This document shows, piece after piece, positions 9,120 through 17,465 of a DNA stretch of 64,000 nt. The first letter of the stretch is position 1; each line of letters starts with the position of its first letter. Under the pieces are notes generated by a model that ran no database searches, had not been told where the DNA came from, and saw only the letters and a program-made list of their open reading frames with translations. This DNA is from Bacteroidaceae bacterium (GTDB lineage: Bacteria > Bacteroidota > Bacteroidia > Bacteroidales > Bacteroidaceae), in NCBI GenBank assembly GCA_017559845.1, contig JAFYQQ010000058.1, forward strand, positions 1-64,000. The letters run 5' to 3'. The position numbers and the translations under genes were made by a program.

Positions 9120-10054
9120 ATTTTTTGCTTTGAGTGATGAGCATTGCTTTTAATATTCGCTATGCATTTTTTCAATGATTCAGTCCAATACGGAACGGCA
9201 ATGCCGAATTCCTGCTTTATTTTGCTTTTGTCAAGGACAGAGTATGAAGGCCTTTTAACAGGACTGGGGAATTCATTGCTGTGGCAAGGCTGTATGTCAC
9301 AGGAAGTGGTTCCGTTATATTCGGCAATCATTTTTGTGAAGTCGAACCAGCTACATACACCCTCATTGCTGTAATGATAGATGCCGGTCTTGGCGTATGC
9401 CGTATTATTACATGAAACCGAAGTCTTGTAGTCGTTCAGCACTGCGACAATAGCCTTTGCCAAATCCAATGCGTATGTGGGTGTTCCTACTTGGTCGAAC
9501 ACGACTTTCAACTGCGGTTTGGTAGCTGTCAGGTTCATCATTGTCTTGCAGAAGTTTTTCCCGTATTCCGAGTAGAGCCATGCTGTGCGGATGATAATAT
9601 ATTTTCCTCCCGTGGAAATAATATTTTCCTCGCCATGTAATTTTGTTAGGCCATAAATGCCTGTGGGTGTACCTTGCTGTGTTTCGGTACAAGGCACATT
9701 GTAAGGTTCCTTGCCGAAAACATAGTCAGTGGAAATCTGAATTAACAGTCCACCCGTCTCTTTCATCGCTTTTGCCAGATATAAAGGAGCGGTTGCATTG
9801 AGTAGTTCTGCCGTATCCTGATTGGTTTCCGCCGCATCCACATTCGTAAAGGCCGCACAGTTAACAATGGCGTCAATCTGCTTTTCTTCCACCATCTTTC
9901 TAATGGCGGTTTCGTCAGTGATATCCAACACAACGGTGTCCACACCTTCAATCTGTGAGATATCCGTAAAGATGTAATTGTCTTCCATTTCTTGGGCCAC
10001 GATACGCATTTCGTTTCCCAATTGGCCGTTTGCTCCGGTTACAAGTATGTTCAT
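9116..10054 (-). CDS. rfbD: dTDP-4-dehydrorhamnose reductase
   Basis: Reduces dTDP-4-keto-L-rhamnose to dTDP-L-rhamnose with NAD(P)H. The 312-residue protein has GANGQLGNEM at the N-terminus, the STDYVFG strand and the YGLTK catalytic Tyr/Lys, all typical of RmlD/RfbD. It precedes and overlaps rfbB. The usual partners rfbA (nucleotidyltransferase) and rfbC (epimerase) are not in this window, so the rhamnose pathway is split over at least two loci. Confidence 0.94.
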   Translation of the reverse strand: MNILVTGANGQLGNEMRIVAQEMEDNYIFTDISQIEGVDTVVLDITDETAIRKMVEEKQIDAIVNCAAFTNVDAAETNQDTAELLNATAPLYLAKAMKETGGLLIQISTDYVFGKEPYNVPCTETQQGTPTGIYGLTKLHGEENIISTGGKYIIIRTAWLYSEYGKNFCKTMMNLTATKPQLKVVFDQVGTPTYALDLAKAIVAVLNDYKTSVSCNNTAYAKTGIYHYSNEGVCSWFDFTKMIAEYNGTTSCDIQPCHSNEFPSPVKRPSYSVLDKSKIKQEFGIAVPYWTESLKKCIANIKSNAHHSKQKI

Positions 10055-10072
10055 TCAGTCCTTTTATTATCA

Positions 10073-10112
10073 GTGTGAGGCTGGCCATTTGTTATTTTAG
10101 CCAGCCTCACAC
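10073..10112 (-). terminator. 13-bp hairpin between the fasciclin gene and rfbD
   Basis: GTGTGAGGCTGGC at 10073-10085 pairs perfectly with GCCAGCCTCACAC at 10100-10112. It lies just after the stop of the fasciclin gene and before rfbD. The T-run after it is poor on either strand, so it may be a weak terminator or an RNA-stabilising hairpin. Confidence 0.5.
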
Positions 10113-10125
10113 GTTAAAATGTTTA

Positions 10126-12267
10126 TTACCAGATATCTTCGGGTTCTTCGGGGTTGTCGTAGATTTCCTTGGCCACAAGCTCCAGGTAGTCCATGTAAAA
10201 TTCCTTCTTGTCCGAGTCAAGTACAGACTTGATTTTTAGGTAATAGGTTTCCTCTGGATCCATGGTCTGGCGCACAATGATGTGGCGGATGATGTGGCGG
10301 TTGCTATAATGACGGGCGGTAGAACTGGTATTACCATTGTTACAGGTAGATTTCTCACCCTTCATCTTCATGTTATTACGCATGCGCTTGTCCACTTCGG
10401 CGTTGTAATCCTGGTCCTCGGTGTCGTCTTCCCAACCGGTGTTACGGCCGTCGGCTCGTACGGTGATATCCATGGGGATGTCAGCGACAGGAAGGTTATT
10501 GGGGTTGTTGCCAAAATAAATTTGGCCTACACCACGGTTACCATTGGCAAGTACGCGATAGCGCAATTCGTATGTGCCGCGACGGGGAACTGGTGGCAAC
10601 TTGAACATGATTTCGAAACGGCCTACAGCCTTCATTTCGTCTGCCTGGTTGTTACACCAGTCATAGTCGTGCGCATTATAATATACGAACTTACAGTCGT
10701 CGTTCAGCACCATATTCTCGGTGTAAGGATAGATACTGGCAGCAGGGATGTAAACGTGCTGGTAGCGTTCTTCAGTAGCGGCCTTCTTGCGGATGTCATT
10801 GTTCATGATTTCGGGACAAAGGCTAATTCCGTCGAAACGGATACGTCCGCGCTGCAGATTGTCGCGCACTTCATCCGTATAGGCCAAAGGCGCATCAATG
10901 GGATAGATGCAGCAGTTCTCAATGTCGTTAACCACGGTGAGACTGTCGTTGGTCAGGACTTTACAGCCCACCTTGTCAGGATCGCAACTGATTTCATCAC
11001 CATTGCCGAGACGGCCCAAATCACGATTGGGGAAGCGGTTGATGTAGACACCCTGGCTGGCTGCACTTTCGTAGAGTTTGAACAAACGGCGCTTGCCGAA
11101 AGATGCATAGAATTCCATAACAGGGATACCCAACTTGTTGGGGTTGCTACGTACATAACCGTATTCGTTGTGGTGGATAACCAATTTGTTTGTAGGAATC
11201 TTCATGGGAAGAATGTGGTAGGTAATCCACTGATTCAGCAAGTTACCTGGATTCTCATAATCGTCCTCGTTGCCTTGGTCTGCATCAAGGTCACCTTCTG
11301 CATACTGCTTGTTGTCCAGAATCCACTGGCGCAGTTTGGTCAGCAGTTGGGGGTCGCGGGGATCAATGCCCTGGCTGCGCCAGAATGCGTCGGTCTCTGC
11401 AAAGATGGTAAAACCATACTTGCGGTGCTTGGGAGCATAGCCGATACTACCCTCGGCAAAACCATAGCTGGTCATACCGATAAGGTCGGGAATCTGTCCA
11501 CTCTGGTACAACTTTTCATACACCTCGTCACGCACTTTGGTCAAAGTATCCATCAGACCACAAGCCTGGATTATGCGGGCTGCTACCAGATAGCCTTCAA
11601 TCTGCTTGTCCAGGATGTTCTGCAAATAATAGGCGGCGGTTACGTTGCGGGGGGCAATTACCTTATGAATACGGTGAACAAAACCGTTGATGGCGGGGAT
11701 GTCACGGTTGATGACATCAATGGCACAATCATTATTAATATATATACTGTCGGGGCAGTTCTCCACATAATTCACTGTCAGCTTGCTGTCCAAGAGGTTT
11801 CCGATGGCCAGCTCGGAGTTGTTTTCCACGGGGAAGTTTGCGGTTTCAAACAATTGGGTTATCTCATCACCACCGTCAATGATACTGTTGAAGACGATTA
11901 CCTTGCGGATTGAGTCGAGTTTTGTGCTGTCAGTAAAAGAAGACCAACTGGGCTCGGCAATCAGAGAATCTTGCACCAATGTCTTCAGATACTCGTGAAT
12001 GGCGTCGTTAGTGGGCGCAAAGCAAGTGAAGTTACCGCGGGCAGCCATAAGCTGCCTTACTGTAGTCTCACTCATATCACTGATGGGGACTCTGCCCAAA
12101 AGATCGTAGTATTCGCTATAGATTTCCTGCTTTGACAGGTAACTGGATATGGTTTCTTCCTTGAAAACATAACGAGAAGAGGTATCGATGGTTTCCGTAC
12201 AACTATACAAAGCTGCCACGGCCACGAATGACATCAGAAGCTTTTTAAAACAGTTTATTTTACGCAT
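10126..12267 (-). CDS. Fasciclin-domain surface lipoprotein
   Basis: About 713 residues from ATG 12267 (MRKINCFKKLLMSF). The signal peptide ends in a lipoprotein-like Ala-Leu-Tyr-Ser-Cys, so it should be lipid-anchored, perhaps surface exposed. A fasciclin (FAS1) fold occupies about residues 60-215, with the diagnostic NFTCFAPTNDAI and the closing NGFVHRIHKVIAP. FAS1 domains are usually adhesive. The rest, including a long beta-rich C-terminal half with an acidic linker (DDTEDQDYNAEVD), has no family I recognise. Bacteroidetes FAS1 proteins often sit near SusC/SusD genes, but none is here. The minus-strand -7 TAACTTTG lies at 12314-12307. Confidence 0.85.
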   Translation of the reverse strand: MRKINCFKKLLMSFVAVAALYSCTETIDTSSRYVFKEETISSYLSKQEIYSEYYDLLGRVPISDMSETTVRQLMAARGNFTCFAPTNDAIHEYLKTLVQDSLIAEPSWSSFTDSTKLDSIRKVIVFNSIIDGGDEITQLFETANFPVENNSELAIGNLLDSKLTVNYVENCPDSIYINNDCAIDVINRDIPAINGFVHRIHKVIAPRNVTAAYYLQNILDKQIEGYLVAARIIQACGLMDTLTKVRDEVYEKLYQSGQIPDLIGMTSYGFAEGSIGYAPKHRKYGFTIFAETDAFWRSQGIDPRDPQLLTKLRQWILDNKQYAEGDLDADQGNEDDYENPGNLLNQWITYHILPMKIPTNKLVIHHNEYGYVRSNPNKLGIPVMEFYASFGKRRLFKLYESAASQGVYINRFPNRDLGRLGNGDEISCDPDKVGCKVLTNDSLTVVNDIENCCIYPIDAPLAYTDEVRDNLQRGRIRFDGISLCPEIMNNDIRKKAATEERYQHVYIPAASIYPYTENMVLNDDCKFVYYNAHDYDWCNNQADEMKAVGRFEIMFKLPPVPRRGTYELRYRVLANGNRGVGQIYFGNNPNNLPVADIPMDITVRADGRNTGWEDDTEDQDYNAEVDKRMRNNMKMKGEKSTCNNGNTSSTARHYSNRHIIRHIIVRQTMDPEETYYLKIKSVLDSDKKEFYMDYLELVAKEIYDNPEEPEDIW

Positions 12268-12306
12268 TTTTGTATTAGAAGTGTGTATTTTTTTAACATT
12301 TAGCAA

Positions 12307-12314
12307 CAAAGTTA
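12307..12314 (-). promoter_or_regulatory. -7 element upstream of the fasciclin gene
   Basis: TAACTTTG on the minus strand, about 40 bases before the start codon, followed by an AT-rich leader. The matching -33 is imperfect (a TTG three bases nearer than usual). Confidence 0.45.
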
Positions 12315-12415
12315 TAAAAAATTGACATTGCAACCTAATAATATTTGTTTTTTTGTGTCCAGACGTTCTAAATTAGACAGGCAGGTTGAGGACTTTGTTG
12401 TCATTAAACGGTTTA

Positions 12416-13420
12416 TCAGGGTTTCTTGGTAATCATGTTCACGAAATAGTCCAATATCTGTTTTTTCTGCTCGGGACTGGTGTAAAGATAATAGTGGTTT
12501 CCCGTTGCATCCGCCTTGAAGGTGGTACAGCCACGGTCAGTAACATGGATGCGTCCTGCTGGCGAGAGGCTGAACATCTGGCCAGGGTCAATGGCAAAAA
12601 GAACTGCCGTGAGGTCCCATGTAGGACGGTCTTCCATATTGGGCAGATAACACTTATAGGCATCCACAATGGGATGGTGCTTAGTCCAGCCGAAGTCTTC
12701 TCTTATGCTTCGTGCAGGGTATAAGATATGCTCACCCAGTTCAAAAGGTGAAGTATAGATGGGAGTTGGCCATTCGTTATACACCTTCTGACAGGCAGGA
12801 ATGTCGTGGTGCACGTTAAATTCCGTATAGTTAGGATTCTCCATGTGCCCAGCCATTACCACAAGACGGTCCACCTTCTTGGCCACCAAGTCCTTGCCGC
12901 TGAGGGGAGAGAAACCATCGGGTTGAGATGCAAGCAGTGCAGACAGGTTGTTGCTGAATCCCACAGAAATGATGGTCACGCTGTTGTCCTCTGCCTTTGC
13001 AAGCAGTTTGCGGTGAAGCATGACCGCATCCTGCCAATTTTCTGTGCCTTCGGGAAGTTGCTTATACAAGGGGCGGCCCTTTTCATCCTTCATCTTGCAC
13101 ACAACCTCAGTAAAGTTCTGCACGTGAGACATGGTGCTGTTTTTCTTACGGGTGGTCACGCCAATGGGAATGCGCTTGCAGCCATACCAGCGGTTAAGCA
13201 GGTCAATGAAGCGAGGTGGATATTGGCCTTCCTTGTTCAGCATGATAGCCATCAAGTCAATCTTTTTGGAACGGTGGTACTTGTACAGCATGTCTATGGC
13301 CAGCGCATCGTCTACGTCGTTGCCCATGTCCGTCTCAAAAATTACATTCAACCGTTGTGCCAATGCACATTGGAAACTTATAGCCAAAATGGCAAGAAGA
13401 GTAAAGAATCTTTGTCTCAT
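12416..13420 (-). CDS. Exported nucleoside hydrolase (IUNH family)
   Basis: About 334 residues from ATG 13420 (MRQRFFTLLAILAISFQCALAQ), a clear signal peptide, which is unusual because most characterised IUNH enzymes are cytosolic. The calcium-binding signature of the family is present just after it (FETDMGNDVDDALAI), with the internal VSVGFSNNLSALL region and a C-terminal AVLFAIDPGQMF. It would cleave N-glycosidic bonds of nucleosides, or a related C-N/C-O bond, in the periplasm. It is divergent from the DUF4838-like gene. A second, more distant member of the same fold is encoded at 16396-17445. Confidence 0.87.
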   Translation of the reverse strand: MRQRFFTLLAILAISFQCALAQRLNVIFETDMGNDVDDALAIDMLYKYHRSKKIDLMAIMLNKEGQYPPRFIDLLNRWYGCKRIPIGVTTRKKNSTMSHVQNFTEVVCKMKDEKGRPLYKQLPEGTENWQDAVMLHRKLLAKAEDNSVTIISVGFSNNLSALLASQPDGFSPLSGKDLVAKKVDRLVVMAGHMENPNYTEFNVHHDIPACQKVYNEWPTPIYTSPFELGEHILYPARSIREDFGWTKHHPIVDAYKCYLPNMEDRPTWDLTAVLFAIDPGQMFSLSPAGRIHVTDRGCTTFKADATGNHYYLYTSPEQKKQILDYFVNMITKKP

Positions 13421-13592
13421 GATATCAATGATTTTTATGTGAATATGCTGCAAAGATATGACTTTTGGGATAAAAGTGTGCCGAAAAGCGGGAAAAACTT
13501 GGGCAGTATGTTAAAAAATGATAACTTTGCACTGTTGCGCATGGTTCATGTGCGGATAAAATAGTGAAGAAAACCATATAAAATTGCAATCC

Positions 13593-14630
13593 ATGAAAAA
13601 GACATTTCTGTTCCTCTTTTGTGTGTCTGTGATATTGGCCTGTGGTCCCCAGAGAAACCAATCCTCCATGAAGGGAATCATACTCAATACGCACGATCTT
13701 TCTTCTGTTCCCGACTGGCCGGAACGTGCGGCGGAAAACGGAATCAACACCATCAGCACTCACATGTTCCCTGGCGAGGTGCTCAATTTCATCCGTTCTG
13801 AGAAGGGGCAGACTTTCATGAAGCGTTGTCGGGAATTGGGAATTATGGTGGACCATCAGCTCCATGCCATGGGTGAGCTGCTGCCCCGCGACCTCTTTTC
13901 GTTGGACTCCACCATGTATCGCATGGACGAGCGCGGGCACAGGGTAAACGATTTCAACTGCTGCGTCCATTCCATTCGTGCACTGGATACCATAGCCGCT
14001 CATGCCGTTCGTGTGTCTAAGGAACTTGTCCCCACCAACCACCGCTATTATTATTGGCTGGACGACGGCAAACCCACCTGCCAATGTGACCAATGCAGAC
14101 AGTACACCATCAGCGAACAAGCGCTCATCATAGAGAATCACGTAGTTAAGGCATTGCGCAAGCACGACCCACAGGCTATGCTTGCCCATCTGGCCTATTT
14201 CAATACGCTCGAAGCCCCTCGCAAGGTAAAGCCCGAAAAGGGTGTGTTTCTGGAGTTTGCCCCTTTCTTACGTTCATGGGAACATCCCATCTGCGACACG
14301 CTTGCCCAAGGCCGTGGCATGACGCATGCACAGAATCTGAAATATCTGAAGGAGAATCTGGAAGTCTTTCCCACAGAAACCGCAGTAATTCTGGAATATT
14401 GGCTCGATGTCTCCCTCTTCAGCGGTTGGAAGAAACCTGCCGTAGAACTTCCCTGGCGCAAGGATGTTTTTCTCTCCGATGTACAGACCTATGCTTCGCT
14501 CGGCATCCGCAACATCACTTCCTTTGCTGTTTACATGGACTCGGCCTATTGGGCAGCCTATCCAGACACCACTCCTTTGCGCGAATATGGCGAAGGACTT
14601 GCCAAGATGGGAACTGTCACAATTCCATAA
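13593..14630 (+). CDS. DUF4838-like lipoprotein (putative TIM-barrel glycosidase)
   Basis: 345 residues from ATG 13593 (MKKTFLFLFCVSVILACG) with a good lipobox (ILAC). The body resembles DUF4838 proteins, which fall near GH20/GH84-like barrels. It has the YYWLDDGKPTCQCDQCRQY block (a CxCxxC motif with a preceding Asp pair), the LAYFNTLEAPRKVKPEKG stretch and an ILEYWLDVSLFSGWKKP segment. A role in sugar cleavage is inferred from fold only. A -7-like TAACTTTG lies at about 13521. The neighbouring divergent nucleoside hydrolase and the downstream GntR operon suggest a common catabolic setting. Confidence 0.65.
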   Translation: MKKTFLFLFCVSVILACGPQRNQSSMKGIILNTHDLSSVPDWPERAAENGINTISTHMFPGEVLNFIRSEKGQTFMKRCRELGIMVDHQLHAMGELLPRDLFSLDSTMYRMDERGHRVNDFNCCVHSIRALDTIAAHAVRVSKELVPTNHRYYYWLDDGKPTCQCDQCRQYTISEQALIIENHVVKALRKHDPQAMLAHLAYFNTLEAPRKVKPEKGVFLEFAPFLRSWEHPICDTLAQGRGMTHAQNLKYLKENLEVFPTETAVILEYWLDVSLFSGWKKPAVELPWRKDVFLSDVQTYASLGIRNITSFAVYMDSAYWAAYPDTTPLREYGEGLAKMGTVTIP

Positions 14631-14740
14631 GTCTTGCCTCTATAATATTAAATAATGTAAGGAGGTCTCCGTAAGGACAAATCTCGCCGTGCCATTTTCG
14701 TAAGGGGAAATAAGGATGTGACCGATAGTGAACCTAACTG

Positions 14741-14792
14741 GGAATCGGTTATTTGATGAAAAGTCTTGCGTCAAATAACCGATTCCTTTTTA
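14741..14792 (+). terminator. Strong intrinsic terminator after the DUF4838-like gene
   Basis: GGAATCGGTTATTTGA pairs perfectly over 16 bp with TCAAATAACCGATTCC, with an 11-base loop, followed by TTTTTATC. The preceding 110 bases after the stop codon hold no gene I can support. Confidence 0.85.
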
Positions 14793-14905
14793 TCATTAAA
14801 AGGGGGCTTTATATCGGGATCTAACCAGAATACCCCTTGACTCTGTCAACCGATGCCGCAAATAAGACGTACAACCGCTCAACAAAATTGTAAACACTGC
14901 GGTGT

Positions 14906-15046
14906 TATTGTTTTTAGCCTTAACTGAAAAAGTTTTTTTACAACGCTCAAATGTTTGTTCCAGCCAATGAAATATATATTTCAGCACGTGGAATACATGT
15001 TTCATCGGCTGAAATACATATTCCATGCCATGAAACAGAAAAATTC
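14906..15046. repeat. 21-bp-phased palindromic array, copy 1
   Basis: A leader (TTTTTAGCCTTAACTGAAAA, then a T-run and CAACG ending at 14945) is followed after 12 bases by arms in strict order: TTCCA 14958, TGAAA 14968, TTTCA 14979, TGGAA 14989, TTTCA 15000, TGAAA 15010, TTCCA 15021, TGAAA 15031. Spacers alternate 5 and 6 bases. The purine-rich arms start at 14968, 14989, 15010 and 15031, exactly 21 apart. Each arm can pair with either neighbour (with G-U pairs). The same architecture recurs at 60036-60163 with different arm words. The rest of 14631-15360, apart from the terminator, promoter and operator repeats, shows nothing coding. Confidence 0.8.
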
Positions 15047-15184
15047 CTTCGGTGCGGAAACTTTTTTAATTAGGTGTTATAACTTTTTCTCTTCGCTGTG
15101 ACGGCTTTTTCAACATTCAGCAGACAGTTTATTGCTTCATTCGCAGAAAATGTTTACGTTTTTCCTCTTGCCATGCTTGAACAG

Positions 15185-15210
15185 TTGCGTTACCCCCCCC
15201 CTGCGTTATT
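15185..15210. promoter_or_regulatory. Inverted operator-like motifs around a C9 tract
   Basis: TTGCGTTA (15185-15192) and TGCGTTATT (15202-15210) flank nine consecutive C. Both are the reverse complement of the TAACGCAA core that is repeated just before the GntR start codon, on the other side of the promoter. Confidence 0.5.
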
Positions 15211-15247
15211 TAATATTTGTTAAAATTTCGTTAAAAAAAGTATATAT

Positions 15248-15279
15248 TTTGGCATAGATTGCTTATTCACCTATATTTG
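15248..15279 (+). promoter_or_regulatory. Promoter of the GntR-led operon
   Basis: TTTG at 15248-15251, a 20-base spacer and TATATTTG at 15272-15279 match the Bacteroidetes -33/-7 consensus. Transcription would start near 15286, just ahead of the direct repeats. Confidence 0.65.
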
Positions 15280-15302
15280 CATCAGTTTTTACGGCGAAAA
15301 CA

Positions 15303-15357
15303 CATAACGCCAAGCATAACGCAAGAATAACGCAAGCATAACGCAAGAATAACACAG
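15303..15357 (+). promoter_or_regulatory. Tandem 11-bp operator-like repeats before the GntR gene
   Basis: Copies of (C/A)ATAACGCAAG at 15303 (one base longer), 15315, 15326 and 15337, and a degenerate copy at 15348, end three bases before the ATG. The 11-bp period places copies on about the same face of the helix. The position in the 5' leader fits autorepression by the GntR protein; this is inference. Confidence 0.6.
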
Positions 15358-15360
15358 AAG

Positions 15361-16368
15361 ATGAAGGAATTCAAAGCAGAAGTCAATTCGCATCGCCCGT
15401 TATACGAGCAGATAGGGTTACATATTATACAATGTATTCGAAACGGCAGATATGTCAACGATGAGAAATTGCCCACGGTTAATGAGGCCTATACAGCCCT
15501 TTCCGTGGCGAGGGACACGATGGTCAAAGCCTACAAGTATCTGCAGGACGAGGGATGGGTACGCAGTGTGCCTGGCAAAGGATTCTTTGTTTCACGAAAC
15601 ATAGAGAGCGACAAGAAGAGGCTGTTTGTCCTGTTTGACGCCATGAACCCGTACAAGGAAACGCTCTACCGCTCGTTGATCTCGTCCTTGGGCGATGAAT
15701 ACTATTGTGACATGGCATTCTATTATTATGACAAGGACGTCTTTGAGCGTCTGATTAATAATGCCGTGGGCAAGTATGACGGATATGTCATCATTGCCCA
15801 TTTCAATATCGACGTATCCTCCATCCTAAAGCGCATCCCCCACGAACAACTGATGCTGCTGGATGCTATGCCACAGCATTATAACAAGCCTTGTAGTGCG
15901 GTGTATCAGGATTTCCACAATGACCTGTATGAAGAACTGAAGGCGCTGTATCAGAAACTGTCTGCCTATGAATGTATGCACATGGTGTTCAATGACAGTT
16001 TCCAATTCATACCCATAGAGATTCTGACGGGCATCCACCAGTTCATGAGTGAGACGCAATATCCTATTTATATAGAAAAAGCCTTTGACGTGGAGAGTCT
16101 GGAAAAGGGCCATTGTTATATGGCCGTCAGCGAACGCGACCTGGCCTGTATCATCAAGGTTGTCAACCAAAGGGGATGGACATTGCGCAAGGACATCGGT
16201 CTGCTCAGTTTTGACGACACACCGCTGAAAGAGGTTTTGCAGGGCGGTATCACCACCATCAGCACCGATTTCAGACAGATGGGCGAACTGGCCGGAAAAC
16301 TGATTCGCACCGGAACGATAAAACGGATTGCCAACCGCTGGACACTATCAGACCGCGGTAGCTTGTAA
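15361..16368 (+). CDS. GntR/LacI-type transcriptional regulator
   Basis: 335 residues. Residues 1-75 form a winged helix of the GntR kind (EQIGLHIIQCIRNGRY, KLPTVNEAYTALSVARDTMVKAYKYLQDEGWV, then the wing VPGKGFFV). The remainder resembles a periplasmic-binding/LacI effector domain, including DIGLLSFDDTPLKEVLQGGITTI near the end, which in this class binds a sugar or sugar-derived ligand. It is the first gene of a plus-strand operon, 27 bases ahead of the nucleoside hydrolase-like gene, and is probably the local regulator. The direct repeats in its own leader are candidate binding sites. Confidence 0.9.
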   Translation: MKEFKAEVNSHRPLYEQIGLHIIQCIRNGRYVNDEKLPTVNEAYTALSVARDTMVKAYKYLQDEGWVRSVPGKGFFVSRNIESDKKRLFVLFDAMNPYKETLYRSLISSLGDEYYCDMAFYYYDKDVFERLINNAVGKYDGYVIIAHFNIDVSSILKRIPHEQLMLLDAMPQHYNKPCSAVYQDFHNDLYEELKALYQKLSAYECMHMVFNDSFQFIPIEILTGIHQFMSETQYPIYIEKAFDVESLEKGHCYMAVSERDLACIIKVVNQRGWTLRKDIGLLSFDDTPLKEVLQGGITTISTDFRQMGELAGKLIRTGTIKRIANRWTLSDRGSL

Positions 16369-16395
16369 AAAGTAATAACCGAAAATACAAACATA

Positions 16396-17445
16396 ATGAG
16401 ACGGAACTCACTGGTATTATTATTCCTTTTCCTTGCCATTGTGGCGAATGCAGCACGTTGGAACAAAGAGACAAAGGACTGGAGCATGAATCCACACCCC
16501 ACCATTGGTGACTGGGGATTTGACCGACCAGGTTACCCAAAAGGGTTATATATCCACGGCATTACGGTAAAGGAAGGGAAAAGAGTGAAAAATCCTTTAA
16601 TTTACGACAATGATGTATATGACGACGTTTTTGATGACGAATGGATGTATGCTATGGCATCGTTGGGACAGTTGAAGATTGCAGCCTTGATCGTAACGCC
16701 GGTCCTTACTGACGGATGGGGGTTTCCGCATCCCGACTGGATACAGACAGCTCATGAATCGCGCCAGAATGCATTGCAAAGCGGAATAAAGGAGTCGCTC
16801 CTGCCACAGATAACCATCGGGACGGAAGCTGAGAGTGAAAAGGCAGGAGAAAGGAAAACCTCTGCCGCCGCCCATCTTTATGTGAAAATCATAAACGAGC
16901 AGTACAGGAAAAATCCAAAACGCCCAGTGATTGTGAACATTGGGGGGCAGTCTGCCACATTGGCATCGGCATTCTGTATTGACCCCTCGATTGCCGAAAA
17001 ATGCATTGTATATTATACGGATGTAAAAGTCTATAACGGCCATTATGAATGGGCATCCAAACTTGTGGCAAAGAACTTCAGGGTAGTAAGTTTCGGCGAC
17101 AAACCTTGGTGGGTTTACAAGCCCACTCAGCACGAATGGAATGTATTGCCGCGTCCTGACGAATGGCATTTGTTGACAGAAATGAACGTGCCTATGCTAA
17201 ACCATATTGTACACCAGTTCCGCAACCGTGGCGAATATATCCGTGAAGGTGCGTGCGCCGACGGATATCACGACGGAGGGTTCATGCATGCCTGGATTCC
17301 CGGTATGCACAAGGCAGCAGAACTGATGGAAGTGCGCGGAGAAGGAACGGAAGCCCTTCACATTACGGCTTTTACAGAAGCGGAAGAAAGAATTGTCAAA
17401 GAACAGACGATGAGAACTCTTTTGAATCCAAAATGTTATAGATAA
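16396..17445 (+). CDS. Exported nucleoside hydrolase-like protein
   Basis: 349 residues with a signal peptide (MRRNSLVLLFLFLAIVANAA). The metal-binding loop characteristic of the IUNH fold is present in altered form as IYDNDVYDDVFDDEW (about 72-86), and VIVNIGGQSATLASAF (about 178-193) resembles the nucleoside hydrolase-like domain seen in Sde182-type cellulose-binding proteins. Substrate unknown; the position next to a GH140-type gene suggests a sugar conjugate rather than a free nucleoside. The C-terminal half carries GYHDGGFMHAWIPGMHKA. It lies 20 bases before the GH140 gene. Confidence 0.7.
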   Translation: MRRNSLVLLFLFLAIVANAARWNKETKDWSMNPHPTIGDWGFDRPGYPKGLYIHGITVKEGKRVKNPLIYDNDVYDDVFDDEWMYAMASLGQLKIAALIVTPVLTDGWGFPHPDWIQTAHESRQNALQSGIKESLLPQITIGTEAESEKAGERKTSAAAHLYVKIINEQYRKNPKRPVIVNIGGQSATLASAFCIDPSIAEKCIVYYTDVKVYNGHYEWASKLVAKNFRVVSFGDKPWWVYKPTQHEWNVLPRPDEWHLLTEMNVPMLNHIVHQFRNRGEYIREGACADGYHDGGFMHAWIPGMHKAAELMEVRGEGTEALHITAFTEAEERIVKEQTMRTLLNPKCYR

Positions 17446-17465
17446 TACTTTAATACCATAAGAAT

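Noticed and set aside
10282..11913. A 543-codon open frame antisense to the fasciclin lipoprotein
   Set aside because: Composition is a mirror of the real gene, no signal or domain is visible, and the sense gene has clear FAS1 motifs and a lipobox.
14640..14740. Possible small RNA between the DUF4838-like gene and its terminator
   Set aside because: There is no promoter of the local type in this stretch; it is more likely the 3' UTR.
14958..15035. 21-bp periodic array as a possible CRISPR
   Set aside because: The units are far too short, there are no unique spacers of about 30 bases and no cas genes; the variable parts are 5-6 bases.
15303..15357. 11-bp repeats as a CRISPR or coding repeat
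   Set aside because: Too short for CRISPR and located in a leader before a start codon; operator repeats fit better.
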